A stretch of DNA of 44,887 nucleotides from Pseudomonadales bacterium. GTDB lineage: Bacteria; Pseudomonadota; Gammaproteobacteria; Pseudomonadales; Azotimanducaceae. Both the position numbers and the translations under genes were made by a program. Positions within the stretch are counted from its first letter, which is position 1. The number at the start of each line of letters is the position of its first letter. The notes below the pieces were generated by a model that was given only the letters and a program-made list of their open reading frames with translations, was not told the DNA's origin and searched no databases. The DNA lies in assembly GCA_029249645.1 (NCBI GenBank), contig JAQWWC010000105.1:1-44887 (forward strand), written 5' to 3'. Positions 24,678 to 33,333 of the stretch are shown piece by piece.

Positions 24678-27614
24678 TTAAGCGGTAATGATCACTCGTA
24701 TGGCATCCAGACGCGGCGAGACTTGATCCAAAAAAGATACACCAGCGGCGCGTTTTTCAAGGGTCTCATCGACTGCATCTTGGGATATCGCCGGATTATG
24801 TCGGGCCAAATGTGCGAGCCGGTCATGGGCTTTATCCTGACGCGCCTTGAAGGTTTTGGCCGCGGTCTGTACCTCAACCAAGGTTTGCGCGTCAGCCAAT
24901 GTGCCTGCGAATTGCAGCATGGATTCGATCTGGCCGCGCTGCAATCCAATGAGCTTTGCTAAGGGCTCGGGTTTAGCGGGCAGCGCATCGAGCAAGGGGT
25001 CAAAATCAAAGCGAGGCGTCAGGTCAATCAGGCCTGGCGCTATGATAAAGCGTAAGAACGGTTGTTCGAGATGCTGCTGGAGTTCCAAGTGTGGGGGTGC
25101 GGCGCAGTCTAGGCGATACAGACATTCAACCAGTAGGGTACCCGCGGGCAGCGCGGGGCGCTTGATGAGGCTGACACACGCATTCCCGATTTGATCGGAT
25201 AATACTCGGTCGAGTGCTTGGCTTACGAGGGGGTGCTCCCAAGTTAGAAATTGTATATCTTCTCGGGCCAGCGCGGTTGCACGATCGAGGGTGTAGGCAA
25301 TGCCCTCCTCGGCTATTTCCGGGTATTGCAAGTGGCCCTGAGATTCCGCGCTCACGGTACTGCGGGTCTGGAGTAGGGTGGTTGGCTTGACCAGTTGCAC
25401 CTGACTCGACAGAGGCTCGAGTTCTAGTCCAAAAAATCGGAAGGACTCGCTGAGGTAATTCGACAGCGGTTTTCGTGCCTCTGCGTCGGATAGCGCCTGC
25501 GTAATTCGGTCACCATCAAGGGCGTCAAAGCTCGCAAACTCGAGCAATAAATCCCGCCCTTGCTCAAGTTTGGCTTGCAGGGTGGTCGTCAATTGTTGGC
25601 TTTCGCTAATGAGTTCTGCCATCGCCGTTTGATCCGTTGCTAGGCGGAATTTATGGTGGAGTTGTTGATGCGCCTCAGCGCCGGCTGGATTCGGCGCGCG
25701 AAACAAGTCTAACCCGCGGTGAAACCAAGCAAATCGGCGGGCAAGTACAGAGTTTTCAGGGCAGGGAATGTGAATGGTCACGAGTTCGGTTTGACCGATT
25801 CGGTCCAATCGTCCGATCCGTTGCTCAATCAGATCGGCTTGATCCGGGAGGTCAAACATCACGAGCTGGTGAGCGAATTGAAAATTTCGGCCCTCAGAGC
25901 CAATTTCCGAACAGACGAGGACCTGAGCCCCGTGATCCGGATCGGCAAAATACGCAGCAGACCGATCCCGGGCAATCAGGTCGAGACCCTCATGAAAGCA
26001 GCTGCTTTTAAGTCCAAGTCGGAGCCTTAAGTGTTTCTCCACCGCCAGGGCTGCCGCGGCGGTATGACAAATGACCAGGAACTTATCCGAGCTGTTACTG
26101 ATCAGTTGACCAAGCCAGCTGAGTCTCGGGTCAGTTGCTGTAATCCCGCTCGAATCATAGGCCTCACTGCCGGCCGGCAAACTAGTGATTTCGGCGGGTT
26201 GCACCCGACGCTCGGTGAGACCTAAAACCTGAGCTCGACGGTTGCGAAACATCGCTTGGGCAGGGCCATAGTGATCGAGTAATTGATACAGTAAGGCCTC
26301 ATCACTGAGTGTATTAGGTGCATTTAGACGTCTCGCTAAGGCATCCCGTGCCGCCGGTGAGGCGGCAGTATCCGACTGCCATGTTTGAATCATTCCGGCG
26401 AGTTCTGTATATCGGGCTTGCTCAAGGAGGAAGTCATCGAAGCTGTTGAACCGGATCGGGTCCAGTAATTGCAGTCGACCGAAGTGGCCCTCAAGACCAA
26501 ATTGCTCGGGTGTGGCGGACAGCAAGAGCAGGCCCCGGGCCAGTTGCGCCAATTCGCTGGCTGCGCGGTAAGCTTCGCTCGGCGCCGCTTGCGTCCACTG
26601 CAGGTGGTGAGCTTCGTCGATAATGATCAGGTCCCAAGGGCAGGCCAGGGCTTGCTGAAGCCGGCCAGGGTGGTCCAAGAACAGATCCAAGGTGCTGATG
26701 ACCAGCTGTTGGGCCTCGAAGGGATTGAGCGCCGACGGGTTTGTCGGCGCTCCCCTGAGTAATGCCTCAGACTGCTGATTGGATTGTTCATCCGATGACG
26801 ACCTCTGCTCAGACGATAGCGGGTCGTCTGCCACCGCATAATCGCTGCTCGTTCCAGCGTCATTGTTTGCCGCTAGATCATCGCCGCTGGGGCGATGTTG
26901 ATCTTCAATCGCCACGCAACGGGCTTCGTCCAACACCGTAAATTCGAGATTAAACCGCCGGATCATCTCAACCAGCCATTGTACTTTTAACGGTTCGGGC
27001 ACCAAGATCATGACCCGTGAACCGCGTCCAGTTTGGAGCATTTGGGTGAGCACCAAACCGGCTTCAATGGTTTTACCCAACCCGACCTCATCGGCTAGCA
27101 ATGCGCGGGGCGCGTCTCTTTGGGCCAGTTGGTGGGCGATATAGAGCTGGTGCGGCAACAGTGAGGTCCTAGGCCCAAGTAAACCTCGAAAAGGTTGTTG
27201 CGCGAGTCGCGCAGCCTGTTTGAGACTCTGATACCGTAGATTAAAGGCCTCGTTCGGGTCGATTTGATTTAAAAATAATCGATCTTGCGGCTTGCTGAAT
27301 TGTAGCGTGGCATCCAGTTCTGTCTCGGGCACCTCGACCGCTCCGCTTGGGGTGCTGTAACGATAGAAAAGCAAGTCATCGACCTCAGACAGGTCTTGAA
27401 CCTCGAAGCTCGCGCCAGTGCGCGTTCTAAGGATGTCACCTTCATGAAACCGCGCGCGCACGAGGGGCGCATCCGCTTTGGCGTACTGACGATTGGTTTC
27501 AGCGGCAGAGAACGCGCATGTGACCGTTCGATGGTCTGTTTCCAAGATCAGGCCAAGACCCAATTCGGGCTCGCTGTGACTGACCCAGCGTTGCCCTGGT
27601 TTAAATTCTTCCAT
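24678..27614 (-). CDS. rapA: RNA polymerase-associated ATPase RapA (Swi2/Snf2 family)
   Basis: A 978-residue Snf2-type ATPase that recycles RNA polymerase; E. coli RapA has 968. The N-terminal Tudor-like domains begin FKPGQRWVSHSEPELGLG. Walker A is ADEVGLGKTIEAG (about 174-186) and the DEAH box is IIDEAHHLQW (331-340). TATPEQ is seen as SATPEQFGLEGHF. The helicase C half has SEIGSEGRNFQFAHQLVMFDLP and EQRIGRLDRIGQ. Between motifs Ia and II there is a Ser/Asp/Gln-rich stretch (about 240-295) that the E. coli protein lacks. ATG 27614 is followed by a good MEEF start. It is monocistronic, diverging from the DUF1244 gene with 38 bp between. Confidence 0.95.
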   Translation of the reverse strand: MEEFKPGQRWVSHSEPELGLGLILETDHRTVTCAFSAAETNRQYAKADAPLVRARFHEGDILRTRTGASFEVQDLSEVDDLLFYRYSTPSGAVEVPETELDATLQFSKPQDRLFLNQIDPNEAFNLRYQSLKQAARLAQQPFRGLLGPRTSLLPHQLYIAHQLAQRDAPRALLADEVGLGKTIEAGLVLTQMLQTGRGSRVMILVPEPLKVQWLVEMIRRFNLEFTVLDEARCVAIEDQHRPSGDDLAANNDAGTSSDYAVADDPLSSEQRSSSDEQSNQQSEALLRGAPTNPSALNPFEAQQLVISTLDLFLDHPGRLQQALACPWDLIIIDEAHHLQWTQAAPSEAYRAASELAQLARGLLLLSATPEQFGLEGHFGRLQLLDPIRFNSFDDFLLEQARYTELAGMIQTWQSDTAASPAARDALARRLNAPNTLSDEALLYQLLDHYGPAQAMFRNRRAQVLGLTERRVQPAEITSLPAGSEAYDSSGITATDPRLSWLGQLISNSSDKFLVICHTAAAALAVEKHLRLRLGLKSSCFHEGLDLIARDRSAAYFADPDHGAQVLVCSEIGSEGRNFQFAHQLVMFDLPDQADLIEQRIGRLDRIGQTELVTIHIPCPENSVLARRFAWFHRGLDLFRAPNPAGAEAHQQLHHKFRLATDQTAMAELISESQQLTTTLQAKLEQGRDLLLEFASFDALDGDRITQALSDAEARKPLSNYLSESFRFFGLELEPLSSQVQLVKPTTLLQTRSTVSAESQGHLQYPEIAEEGIAYTLDRATALAREDIQFLTWEHPLVSQALDRVLSDQIGNACVSLIKRPALPAGTLLVECLYRLDCAAPPHLELQQHLEQPFLRFIIAPGLIDLTPRFDFDPLLDALPAKPEPLAKLIGLQRGQIESMLQFAGTLADAQTLVEVQTAAKTFKARQDKAHDRLAHLARHNPAISQDAVDETLEKRAAGVSFLDQVSPRLDAIRVIITA

Positions 27615-27652
27615 GCTTCGGTAATACTCCGGAAGTTAAAAAAAGATCGAGG

Positions 27653-27958
27653 ATGACCATGAACGACCAAACTCAAATTGAAATCGAAGCGCAAGCGTTT
27701 AGACGGCTACTTGCGCATTTAGACGAGCACAAAACGGTTCAAAATATCGATTTGATGAACCTAGCGGGGTTCTGTCGAAATTGCCTGAGCAAGTGGTACC
27801 GCTCTGCGGCTGAGGATAAAGGAATCGCTTTGGATTATGAAGCAGCGCGTGAGCGGATTTACGGCATGCCTTATGCCGATTGGAAGACGCTTTACCAGAC
27901 TCCGGCAAGCGTGGACCAAAGCGCAGCATTTGATGCGAAAATCATTGATCCGACCTAA
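27653..27958 (+). CDS. DUF1244 family protein
   Basis: A 101-residue cytoplasmic protein of the conserved DUF1244 family, recognised by the near-invariant core NLAGFCRNCLSKWY (about 37-50) with two cysteines three residues apart, and by a helical C-terminal part. Molecular function is unknown. Two in-frame ATGs (27653 and 27659) are possible; GAGGAT upstream suits the second slightly better. The stop overlaps the convergent thyA stop by 4 bp, and rapA diverges from it. Confidence 0.85.
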   Translation: MTMNDQTQIEIEAQAFRRLLAHLDEHKTVQNIDLMNLAGFCRNCLSKWYRSAAEDKGIALDYEAARERIYGMPYADWKTLYQTPASVDQSAAFDAKIIDPT

Positions 27959-28794
27959 ACCGCCATTTTGGCTTTGATGGCAGGATGGCTTTCGTAATGT
28001 TCGAGCGTGAGGTCTGCCAGTTCAAAATCATCGATGTTGGTTTGTGCCCGATCTTTAATGATAAGAGTTGGGCTGGGCAGTGGCCCGCGTTGTAGTTGCA
28101 CCTTCACCTGCTCGACGGCGTCAAGATAGATATGGGCATCGCCAATGGTATGAATGAACTCCCCTGGTATAAGCCCGGTTATCTTCGCGACCAAGTGTAG
28201 CAGCAGCGCATAGGAGGCAATGTTAAATGGCACGCCAAGGAACATATCCGCTGAGCGCTGATACATTTGTAGCGACAGCGTGTCGCCGGCGACAAAAAAC
28301 TGGAAAAAATTGTGGCAGGGCGGTAGCGCGACCTGATCCGGATTGATCTCGGCAGGATTCCAAGCATTCACAATGATGCGCCGAGAATTTGGATTGTGCC
28401 GGATGAGTTCGATGGCATCGGCGAGTTGATCGATAACGTGGCCCGAGGGCGATTGCCAAGCTCGCCACTGGACGCCGTAGACACGACCCATATCGCCATC
28501 GTTCTCGGTCAGCCCAAGACGCGTTAAGTAGTCTGCATAGTTCGCGTCCCAAATTTTGTTTTGGGGGTAGATCGCTTTGAGCTCATCGAGGTTGCTTGAG
28601 CCGGAAATAAACCACAAAAGCTCGGACGCCATAACCTTCCAGGCCAACTTTTTCGTGGTTACGGCGGGGAACCCTTGTCGCAGGTCATAGCGCGCGTGCA
28701 ACCCAAAATAGCTGAGGGTCCCGACCCCTGTGCGGTCATCGCACTGGGTGCCATGCTCTAGTACTTGCTTGAGCTGTTGAAGATAAGTCTGCAT
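27955..28794 (-). CDS. thyA: Thymidylate synthase
   Basis: Converts dUMP plus methylene-tetrahydrofolate to dTMP plus dihydrofolate. It is 279 residues long; E. coli ThyA has 264. The phosphate-binding Arg is in DDRTGVGTLS (Arg21). The catalytic Cys160 is in LPPCHNFFQFF (158-168). The MGRVYGVQWRAW and RRIIVNAWNPAEI segments and the dUMP Asn/Tyr motifs near PFNIASYALLLH are intact. It lies 23 bp after nrdJb on the same strand, so ribonucleotide reduction and dTMP synthesis are probably coexpressed. Confidence 0.96.
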   Translation of the reverse strand: MQTYLQQLKQVLEHGTQCDDRTGVGTLSYFGLHARYDLRQGFPAVTTKKLAWKVMASELLWFISGSSNLDELKAIYPQNKIWDANYADYLTRLGLTENDGDMGRVYGVQWRAWQSPSGHVIDQLADAIELIRHNPNSRRIIVNAWNPAEINPDQVALPPCHNFFQFFVAGDTLSLQMYQRSADMFLGVPFNIASYALLLHLVAKITGLIPGEFIHTIGDAHIYLDAVEQVKVQLQRGPLPSPTLIIKDRAQTNIDDFELADLTLEHYESHPAIKAKMAV

Positions 28795-28817
28795 CGGTCT
28801 GCGTTACTCTGGGGCGC

Positions 28818-29486
28818 TTAGCCGCACTTAGAATCGCCACAGTTCAAGCAGGTCATGCAGCCATCCATCATGACCATCGCGGTCGTTAGGCATTTCTGAC
28901 AAAGCTGGGCGCCTGGTGGGAATGCGTTCGACTCAGCCTCAGCGGGCTCAACGCCTTCTGCTTGGGCGCGCTTTTCATCCATCATTGCGAGGTGCTCACT
29001 AGACAAAGCTTGGTCCTTAATGAGGCCAATTCTGCGCATATGACGGTCCAACACTTCCCCGATTTCGGCAACCAGGGACGGCATGAATCGCCCGCCCTTT
29101 TTGAAATAGCCACCTTGCGGGTCAAAGACCTGCTTGAGCTCCTCAACCATAAAGGTTGCATCGCCACCTTTTCGGAAAACCGCTGATATCACCCGGGTTA
29201 ACGCGAGAATCCACTGGAACTGATCCATGTTCTTAGAATTGATAAAGATCTCAAAAGGCACTTCCTGCTCGTGTTCTGTACCGCTATTGAGCACCATATT
29301 ATTAATTGTGATGTACATAGCGTGATCAGACAGCGGTGTCTTGATTTTATAGGTATAGCCCTTGAGTTCATCGGGTCGCTGCACTTCTTCGTGCATGATT
29401 TCTCGGGTTGGGGCCACGTTTGCAATCGGTTCATCTTTCTTTTTAATCGAAAAGCCGACGATATTCTTGGAGATTTTAACAGCCAT
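28818..29486 (-). CDS. nrdJb: Class II ribonucleotide reductase, C-terminal subunit NrdJb
   Basis: A 222-residue protein equivalent to the detached C-terminal part of a vitamin B12-dependent ribonucleotide reductase, as in Pseudomonas aeruginosa NrdJa/NrdJb. It has the conserved core RPDELKGYTYKIKTP and FEIFINSKNMDQFQW. The tail holds two CxxC pairs (CQKC and CMTCLNC...KCG), which may bind zinc or carry the redox-active cysteines that re-reduce the active site. It follows nrdJa by 130 bp and precedes thyA by 23 bp. Confidence 0.9.
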   Translation of the reverse strand: MAVKISKNIVGFSIKKKDEPIANVAPTREIMHEEVQRPDELKGYTYKIKTPLSDHAMYITINNMVLNSGTEHEQEVPFEIFINSKNMDQFQWILALTRVISAVFRKGGDATFMVEELKQVFDPQGGYFKKGGRFMPSLVAEIGEVLDRHMRRIGLIKDQALSSEHLAMMDEKRAQAEGVEPAEAESNAFPPGAQLCQKCLTTAMVMMDGCMTCLNCGDSKCG

Positions 29487-29616
29487 TTTCGTCCTCTACA
29501 GTCATTGAGTGGCTCTGATTTGGGCGCCACTGTGGTGATCCTATGCCAATTGTCCACGTGCACCTACGGCAAGGGTTTATGCCATTAAACCCAGACCTTC
29601 AGCGCATGCCGTTATC

Positions 29617-31779
29617 TTAAAATTTCCCGTAGTAACCTTCTTTCATTGCGTCAAAAAGGTTTGCGGCAGAATGAAGTTCACCATCGTATTCGATTTCTTC
29701 ATTGCCTCTAAGTTCGACGACTTCGCCATCTTCAAGCTCGAACTGATAGGTTGTGTTTTCAAGGTCTTGCTCTTTCACCAAGACGCCTTGAAACGCTTCG
29801 GGGTTAAACCGAAAGGTCGTGCAACCCTTGAGCCCTTGCTCATATGCGTACAGGTAGATGTGCTTGAAGTCCTCATAGGGGTACTCCGTTGGCACATTCG
29901 CTGTTTTCGAAATGCTGGAGTCGATCCACTTTTGCGCAGCCGCCTGAATATCAACATGCTGAATCGGAGAGATGTCATCGGCCGTAATGAAATAGTCGGG
30001 TAGTTGGTGGTCCGGGTTGTCGGTGTAAGGCACCGCATCCGGATTGACCATCGCATTATAGGCCAACAACTCGAAAGAGAAGACGTCGACTTTTTCTTTC
30101 GACTTCTTGCCTTCGCGAATGACGTTTCGTGCGTAGTGATGTGCAAAGCTGGGCTCAATACCATTACTGGCGTTATTCGCCAACGATAGGCTGATGGTAC
30201 CCGTTGGGGCAATTGAGCTGTGGTGTGTGAAACGACACCCGTGCTCGATTAGGTCATCAATCAAGCCAGCGTTCTCGGTTGCAATTTTTTGCATGTAACG
30301 AGAATACTTTGCATGAAGGACGCGTCCAGGCAGTTTGTCGCCGAGTTTGATACCGTCCTCGATCATCTCAGGTCGCAGTCGCAGCATCTCACCGGTGACC
30401 TCGAAGATCTCATCCATAATCGGGGCAGCGCCTTTTTCCTTTGCCAATTCGAGCCCGGTTTGCCAACCCACAAGGGCAAGTTCCTTGGTCACGCGTTCGG
30501 TGAAGGCGACGGACGCAGGATCGCCATAACTCATGCCCATCATGGTGATGGCGGAACCGAGCCCTAAATAACCCATACCATGGCGGCGTTTTCGCTCAAT
30601 TTCATGGCGCTGTTCCGGTAGCGGTAGGCCGTTTATTTCGACCACGTTATCCAGCATGCGCGTAAAAATGCTGACGGCTTCGCGGAAGGTCTCCCAATCA
30701 AAGTCAGCGTCGCCGTTAAAGGGTCGCTCAACAAAGCGTGTGAGGTTGACGGAGCCGAGCAGGCAGCTGCCGTAGGGCGGCAATGGTTGCTCACCGCAGG
30801 GGTTGGTCGCACGAATGTTTTCGCAAAACCAGTTGTTGTTCATCTCATTGACCTTGTCGATCAAAATAAAGCCCGGCTCCGCAAAATCATAGGTCGAGGC
30901 CATGATCATGTCCCAAAGACGCTGGGCTTTAACCGTCTTGCTTACTTTGCAGGCGACGAGGCCGGCATCATTGGTGACGTACTTTGCTTTTGCTGGAAAC
31001 TCGCGCCAGAGTACTTGTGAGGGATCAGTCAAATCCAATTGATCAGATTCCAGCTCACTTTGCGTGATTGGGAACGACAGGGCCCAATCGGTATCATTTT
31101 TAACCGCTTCCATGAATTCAGCGGTGATCAGCAAAGACAAGTTGAATTGCCGAAGTCTCCCGTCTTCGCGTTTGGCTTTAATAAAGTCAATCACATCTGG
31201 GTGACCGATTTCGAAGGTCGCCATTTGCGCGCCACGTCGGCCCCCAGCGGAGGAGACGGTAAAGCATGTCTTGTCATAAATATCCATAAACGACAGCGGC
31301 CCTGAAGTGTAGGCGCCAGCGCCCGACACGTAGGCGCCTTTCGGGCGCAGGGTCGAAAATTCATAGCCGATGCCGCAGCCCGCCTTCAAGGTTAGTCCGG
31401 CTTCGAGATTCTTTTGCAGGATATCTTCCATCGAATCAGAAATGATCCCAGATACCGTGCAATTAATCGTTGAGGTCGCTGGTTTGTGCGCTTGCGCACC
31501 GGCGTTGGAAGTGATCCTACCTGCCGGGATGACGCCATGACGTAGGGCCCACAGGAATTTTTCATACCAGTCTTGACGGATATCTTTAGCTTCGACTTCA
31601 ACCAAGGCTCTTGCCACCCGTTGATAGGTCTGATCGATATTTTCATCGATGCGATCGCCTTGTTTGCTCTTTAAACAGTATTTATTTTCCCAGATGTCGA
31701 GTGAGGTCGGTTGGAGCTTGATTTCATTCACGTTGGCGGGAATGGCTTTGAGGTCAGTTTTTTGGGCTGTGGAATCCAT
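29617..31779 (-). CDS. nrdJa: Adenosylcobalamin-dependent ribonucleoside-diphosphate reductase, catalytic subunit NrdJa
   Basis: This enzyme reduces ribonucleotides to deoxyribonucleotides using coenzyme B12 as radical source, with or without oxygen. It has 720 residues; the Pseudomonas protein is of similar size. The cysteine pair partner Cys107 lies in STINCTVSG. The thiyl radical Cys328 and Glu330 lie in TNPCGEQPLPPYGSCLLGS, followed by Cys339. SIAPTGTISLSLANNASNGIEPSF is the conserved C-terminal phosphate-binding loop. GAGAGG precedes the ATG by about 12 bases. A block of 16-bp repeats and a consensus TTGACA lie 118-194 bp upstream. No class I (nrdAB) genes are in the window. Confidence 0.94.
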   Translation of the reverse strand: MDSTAQKTDLKAIPANVNEIKLQPTSLDIWENKYCLKSKQGDRIDENIDQTYQRVARALVEVEAKDIRQDWYEKFLWALRHGVIPAGRITSNAGAQAHKPATSTINCTVSGIISDSMEDILQKNLEAGLTLKAGCGIGYEFSTLRPKGAYVSGAGAYTSGPLSFMDIYDKTCFTVSSAGGRRGAQMATFEIGHPDVIDFIKAKREDGRLRQFNLSLLITAEFMEAVKNDTDWALSFPITQSELESDQLDLTDPSQVLWREFPAKAKYVTNDAGLVACKVSKTVKAQRLWDMIMASTYDFAEPGFILIDKVNEMNNNWFCENIRATNPCGEQPLPPYGSCLLGSVNLTRFVERPFNGDADFDWETFREAVSIFTRMLDNVVEINGLPLPEQRHEIERKRRHGMGYLGLGSAITMMGMSYGDPASVAFTERVTKELALVGWQTGLELAKEKGAAPIMDEIFEVTGEMLRLRPEMIEDGIKLGDKLPGRVLHAKYSRYMQKIATENAGLIDDLIEHGCRFTHHSSIAPTGTISLSLANNASNGIEPSFAHHYARNVIREGKKSKEKVDVFSFELLAYNAMVNPDAVPYTDNPDHQLPDYFITADDISPIQHVDIQAAAQKWIDSSISKTANVPTEYPYEDFKHIYLYAYEQGLKGCTTFRFNPEAFQGVLVKEQDLENTTYQFELEDGEVVELRGNEEIEYDGELHSAANLFDAMKEGYYGKF

Positions 31780-31896
31780 ATGTCAATATTGCCTCTCATC
31801 AGTTGATGGTAATGGGTCGTTGTTCTGTCCAGGGTCTGTCGCAGACCGATGTTTAATGTGTTCGCTTACCGCGATTTGATCGCTTATAAAATTAAG

Positions 31897-31954
31897 CGCT
31901 CTTTACCAGAAACGCTCTTTATCAGAAACGCTCTTTACCAGAAACGCTCTTTAC
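31897..31954. repeat. 16-bp tandem repeat upstream of nrdJa
   Basis: Units start at 31897, 31913, 31929 and 31945, with plus-strand consensus CGCTCTTTACCAGAAA. The first and third are identical, the second has one change, and the fourth is partial. Read toward nrdJa the unit is TTTCTGGTAAAGAGCG, 118-175 bp before the start codon. A perfect TTGACA (minus strand, 31973-31968) lies just upstream. The arrangement could be a regulator-binding array or a neutral repeat. Confidence 0.75.
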
Positions 31955-32357
31955 TACAGCTGTTCTGTGTCAAGACAGTCTATAAGTGCTTTTGAAACCG
32001 CTTATAAGCACCGACAATCTTGACGGTATTCTGTGAGGTCATGCCATCAAACGATAGCCTGACCTGTGGACGCCAATCAACGGGGTGTGTCGCGCTCAGG
32101 TTGCTGGGATGACCCTCTTTTGAAGGGTGCGGCAGATGCCCTGAGTCGATGGGCTGAAGTCCTAAAAGCCCAGATATTGTGCTACACGACCTTGCAGAGC
32201 ACAAGATATAGTTGTCCGGAAATGGCATAAAATACCAAAAAAAATCAAGAAAAAGGGTCAGGTCTAGCGTAATTTAACCATAATCGCCTGTTTACAGCGT
32301 GCCATCTTTCGCGGGACACTCCATAAAAATAACGACATAACCTTTGGATGAAACGCA
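31955..32357. other. Non-coding region with hairpins between nrdJa and SDR genes
   Basis: This is most of a 578-bp divergent gap. GTGCTT (31986-31991) and AAGCAC (32006-32011) form an inverted repeat. ACCCT (32112-32116) pairs with AGGGT (32124-32128). GGGC(T) at 32151-32155 can pair either with GCCC at 32138-32141 or with AGCCC at 32167-32171, so two structures compete. An 82-codon minus-strand frame at 31980-32228 has no recognisable features and I do not call it a gene. No known riboswitch consensus was recognised. Confidence 0.4.
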
Positions 32358-33140
32358 ATGAAACAGTTAAAGAGTAAAGTGGCGATAATTACCGGTGGCG
32401 GCAGTGGTATTGGCGCTGCAACGGCGGAACGTATTGCGGAACAAGGCGCCTCGGTAATGATCACCGATATCAATGGTTCCGCGGCGGAACAAACGGCGCG
32501 CGTTATTCAGCAACGAGGGCAAGCAGCGCAAGCGTTGGCTCAGGATGTGGCTGACCCTGATGCTTGGGCGAAGGTGTTTACCGAAACCGCCAAAGCCTTC
32601 GGCCCGGTTAATGTCTTGGTCAATAATGCTGGCGTCAGTGGGGCTGGTCTGGACCGCTTTGAAGAGCCGGAAGGGCTTGATGCGTGGCGGCAAATCATGA
32701 GTATTAACCTGGATGCTGTGAATTTGGGTTGCAGAATTGCGATTCAAGAGATGAAAGTGTCCGGTGGCACGATCGTCAATATTTCATCCGTCATGGGGTT
32801 GGTGGGAGGCGCAGGCCCAGCTTATAACGCCAGTAAAGGGGGCGTTCGATTACTGACTAAGTCAATTGCAAGCTATTGTGGACGGATGGGTTACCCGATT
32901 CGATGCAATTCGGTCCATCCTGGTTATATTTGGACGCCAATGGTCCGTCAGATCGCCGAGGTTCATGAAGAGGTTTCAACCGAAGCCGAGTTAAAGGAAA
33001 TGCTGCTGCTGCAACATCCTATTGGCCGTTTGGGTGAGGCAGATGATATTGCCAACGGCATTCGATTCTTGGTCTCGGATGAGTCCAGTTTTATGACGGG
33101 CAGTGAGCTGGTGATTGATGGAGGCTATACTTGCGTTTAG
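32358..33140 (+). CDS. Short-chain dehydrogenase/reductase (SDR)
   Basis: A classical NAD(P)(H)-dependent SDR of 260 residues. The cofactor loop TGGGSGIG is at 12-19, and Asp37 (TDING) suggests a preference for NAD. NNAG is at 89-92. The catalytic Ser (143/144, NISSVMG), Tyr156 and Lys160 (YNASK) are complete, and the PG motif HPGYIWTPM follows. Substrates may be secondary alcohols, hydroxysteroids or hydroxyacyl groups; the sequence does not decide. It precedes an acyl-CoA ligase on the same strand with a 193-bp gap. Confidence 0.92.
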   Translation: MKQLKSKVAIITGGGSGIGAATAERIAEQGASVMITDINGSAAEQTARVIQQRGQAAQALAQDVADPDAWAKVFTETAKAFGPVNVLVNNAGVSGAGLDRFEEPEGLDAWRQIMSINLDAVNLGCRIAIQEMKVSGGTIVNISSVMGLVGGAGPAYNASKGGVRLLTKSIASYCGRMGYPIRCNSVHPGYIWTPMVRQIAEVHEEVSTEAELKEMLLLQHPIGRLGEADDIANGIRFLVSDESSFMTGSELVIDGGYTCV

Positions 33141-33333
33141 ACGACGCCTTTTAGACGATGCGATAGCCTTTTAGTAAGCAGTATGGTTTCATTCAGAAAT
33201 CCTTGGCGTCAGCCGAATGTGCTGCATCGTTTATTGGGCGTCCAGCAGGCCTGAGCTGTCTTGGAGGCCGCCGCTTTTGTTAAACGAGCGGTGATTTGAA
33301 TCATAACCTTGAAGATGTGAATGGAGTTCGCGC

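Noticed and set aside
31980-32228. 82-codon minus-strand gene upstream of nrdJa
   Set aside because: No recognisable motif, no good ribosome-binding site, and it lies over paired hairpin segments. Kept only as a non-coding region with possible structure.
31955-32260. Cobalamin riboswitch for the B12-dependent reductase
   Set aside because: The B12 box and the other conserved core elements were not found on either strand.
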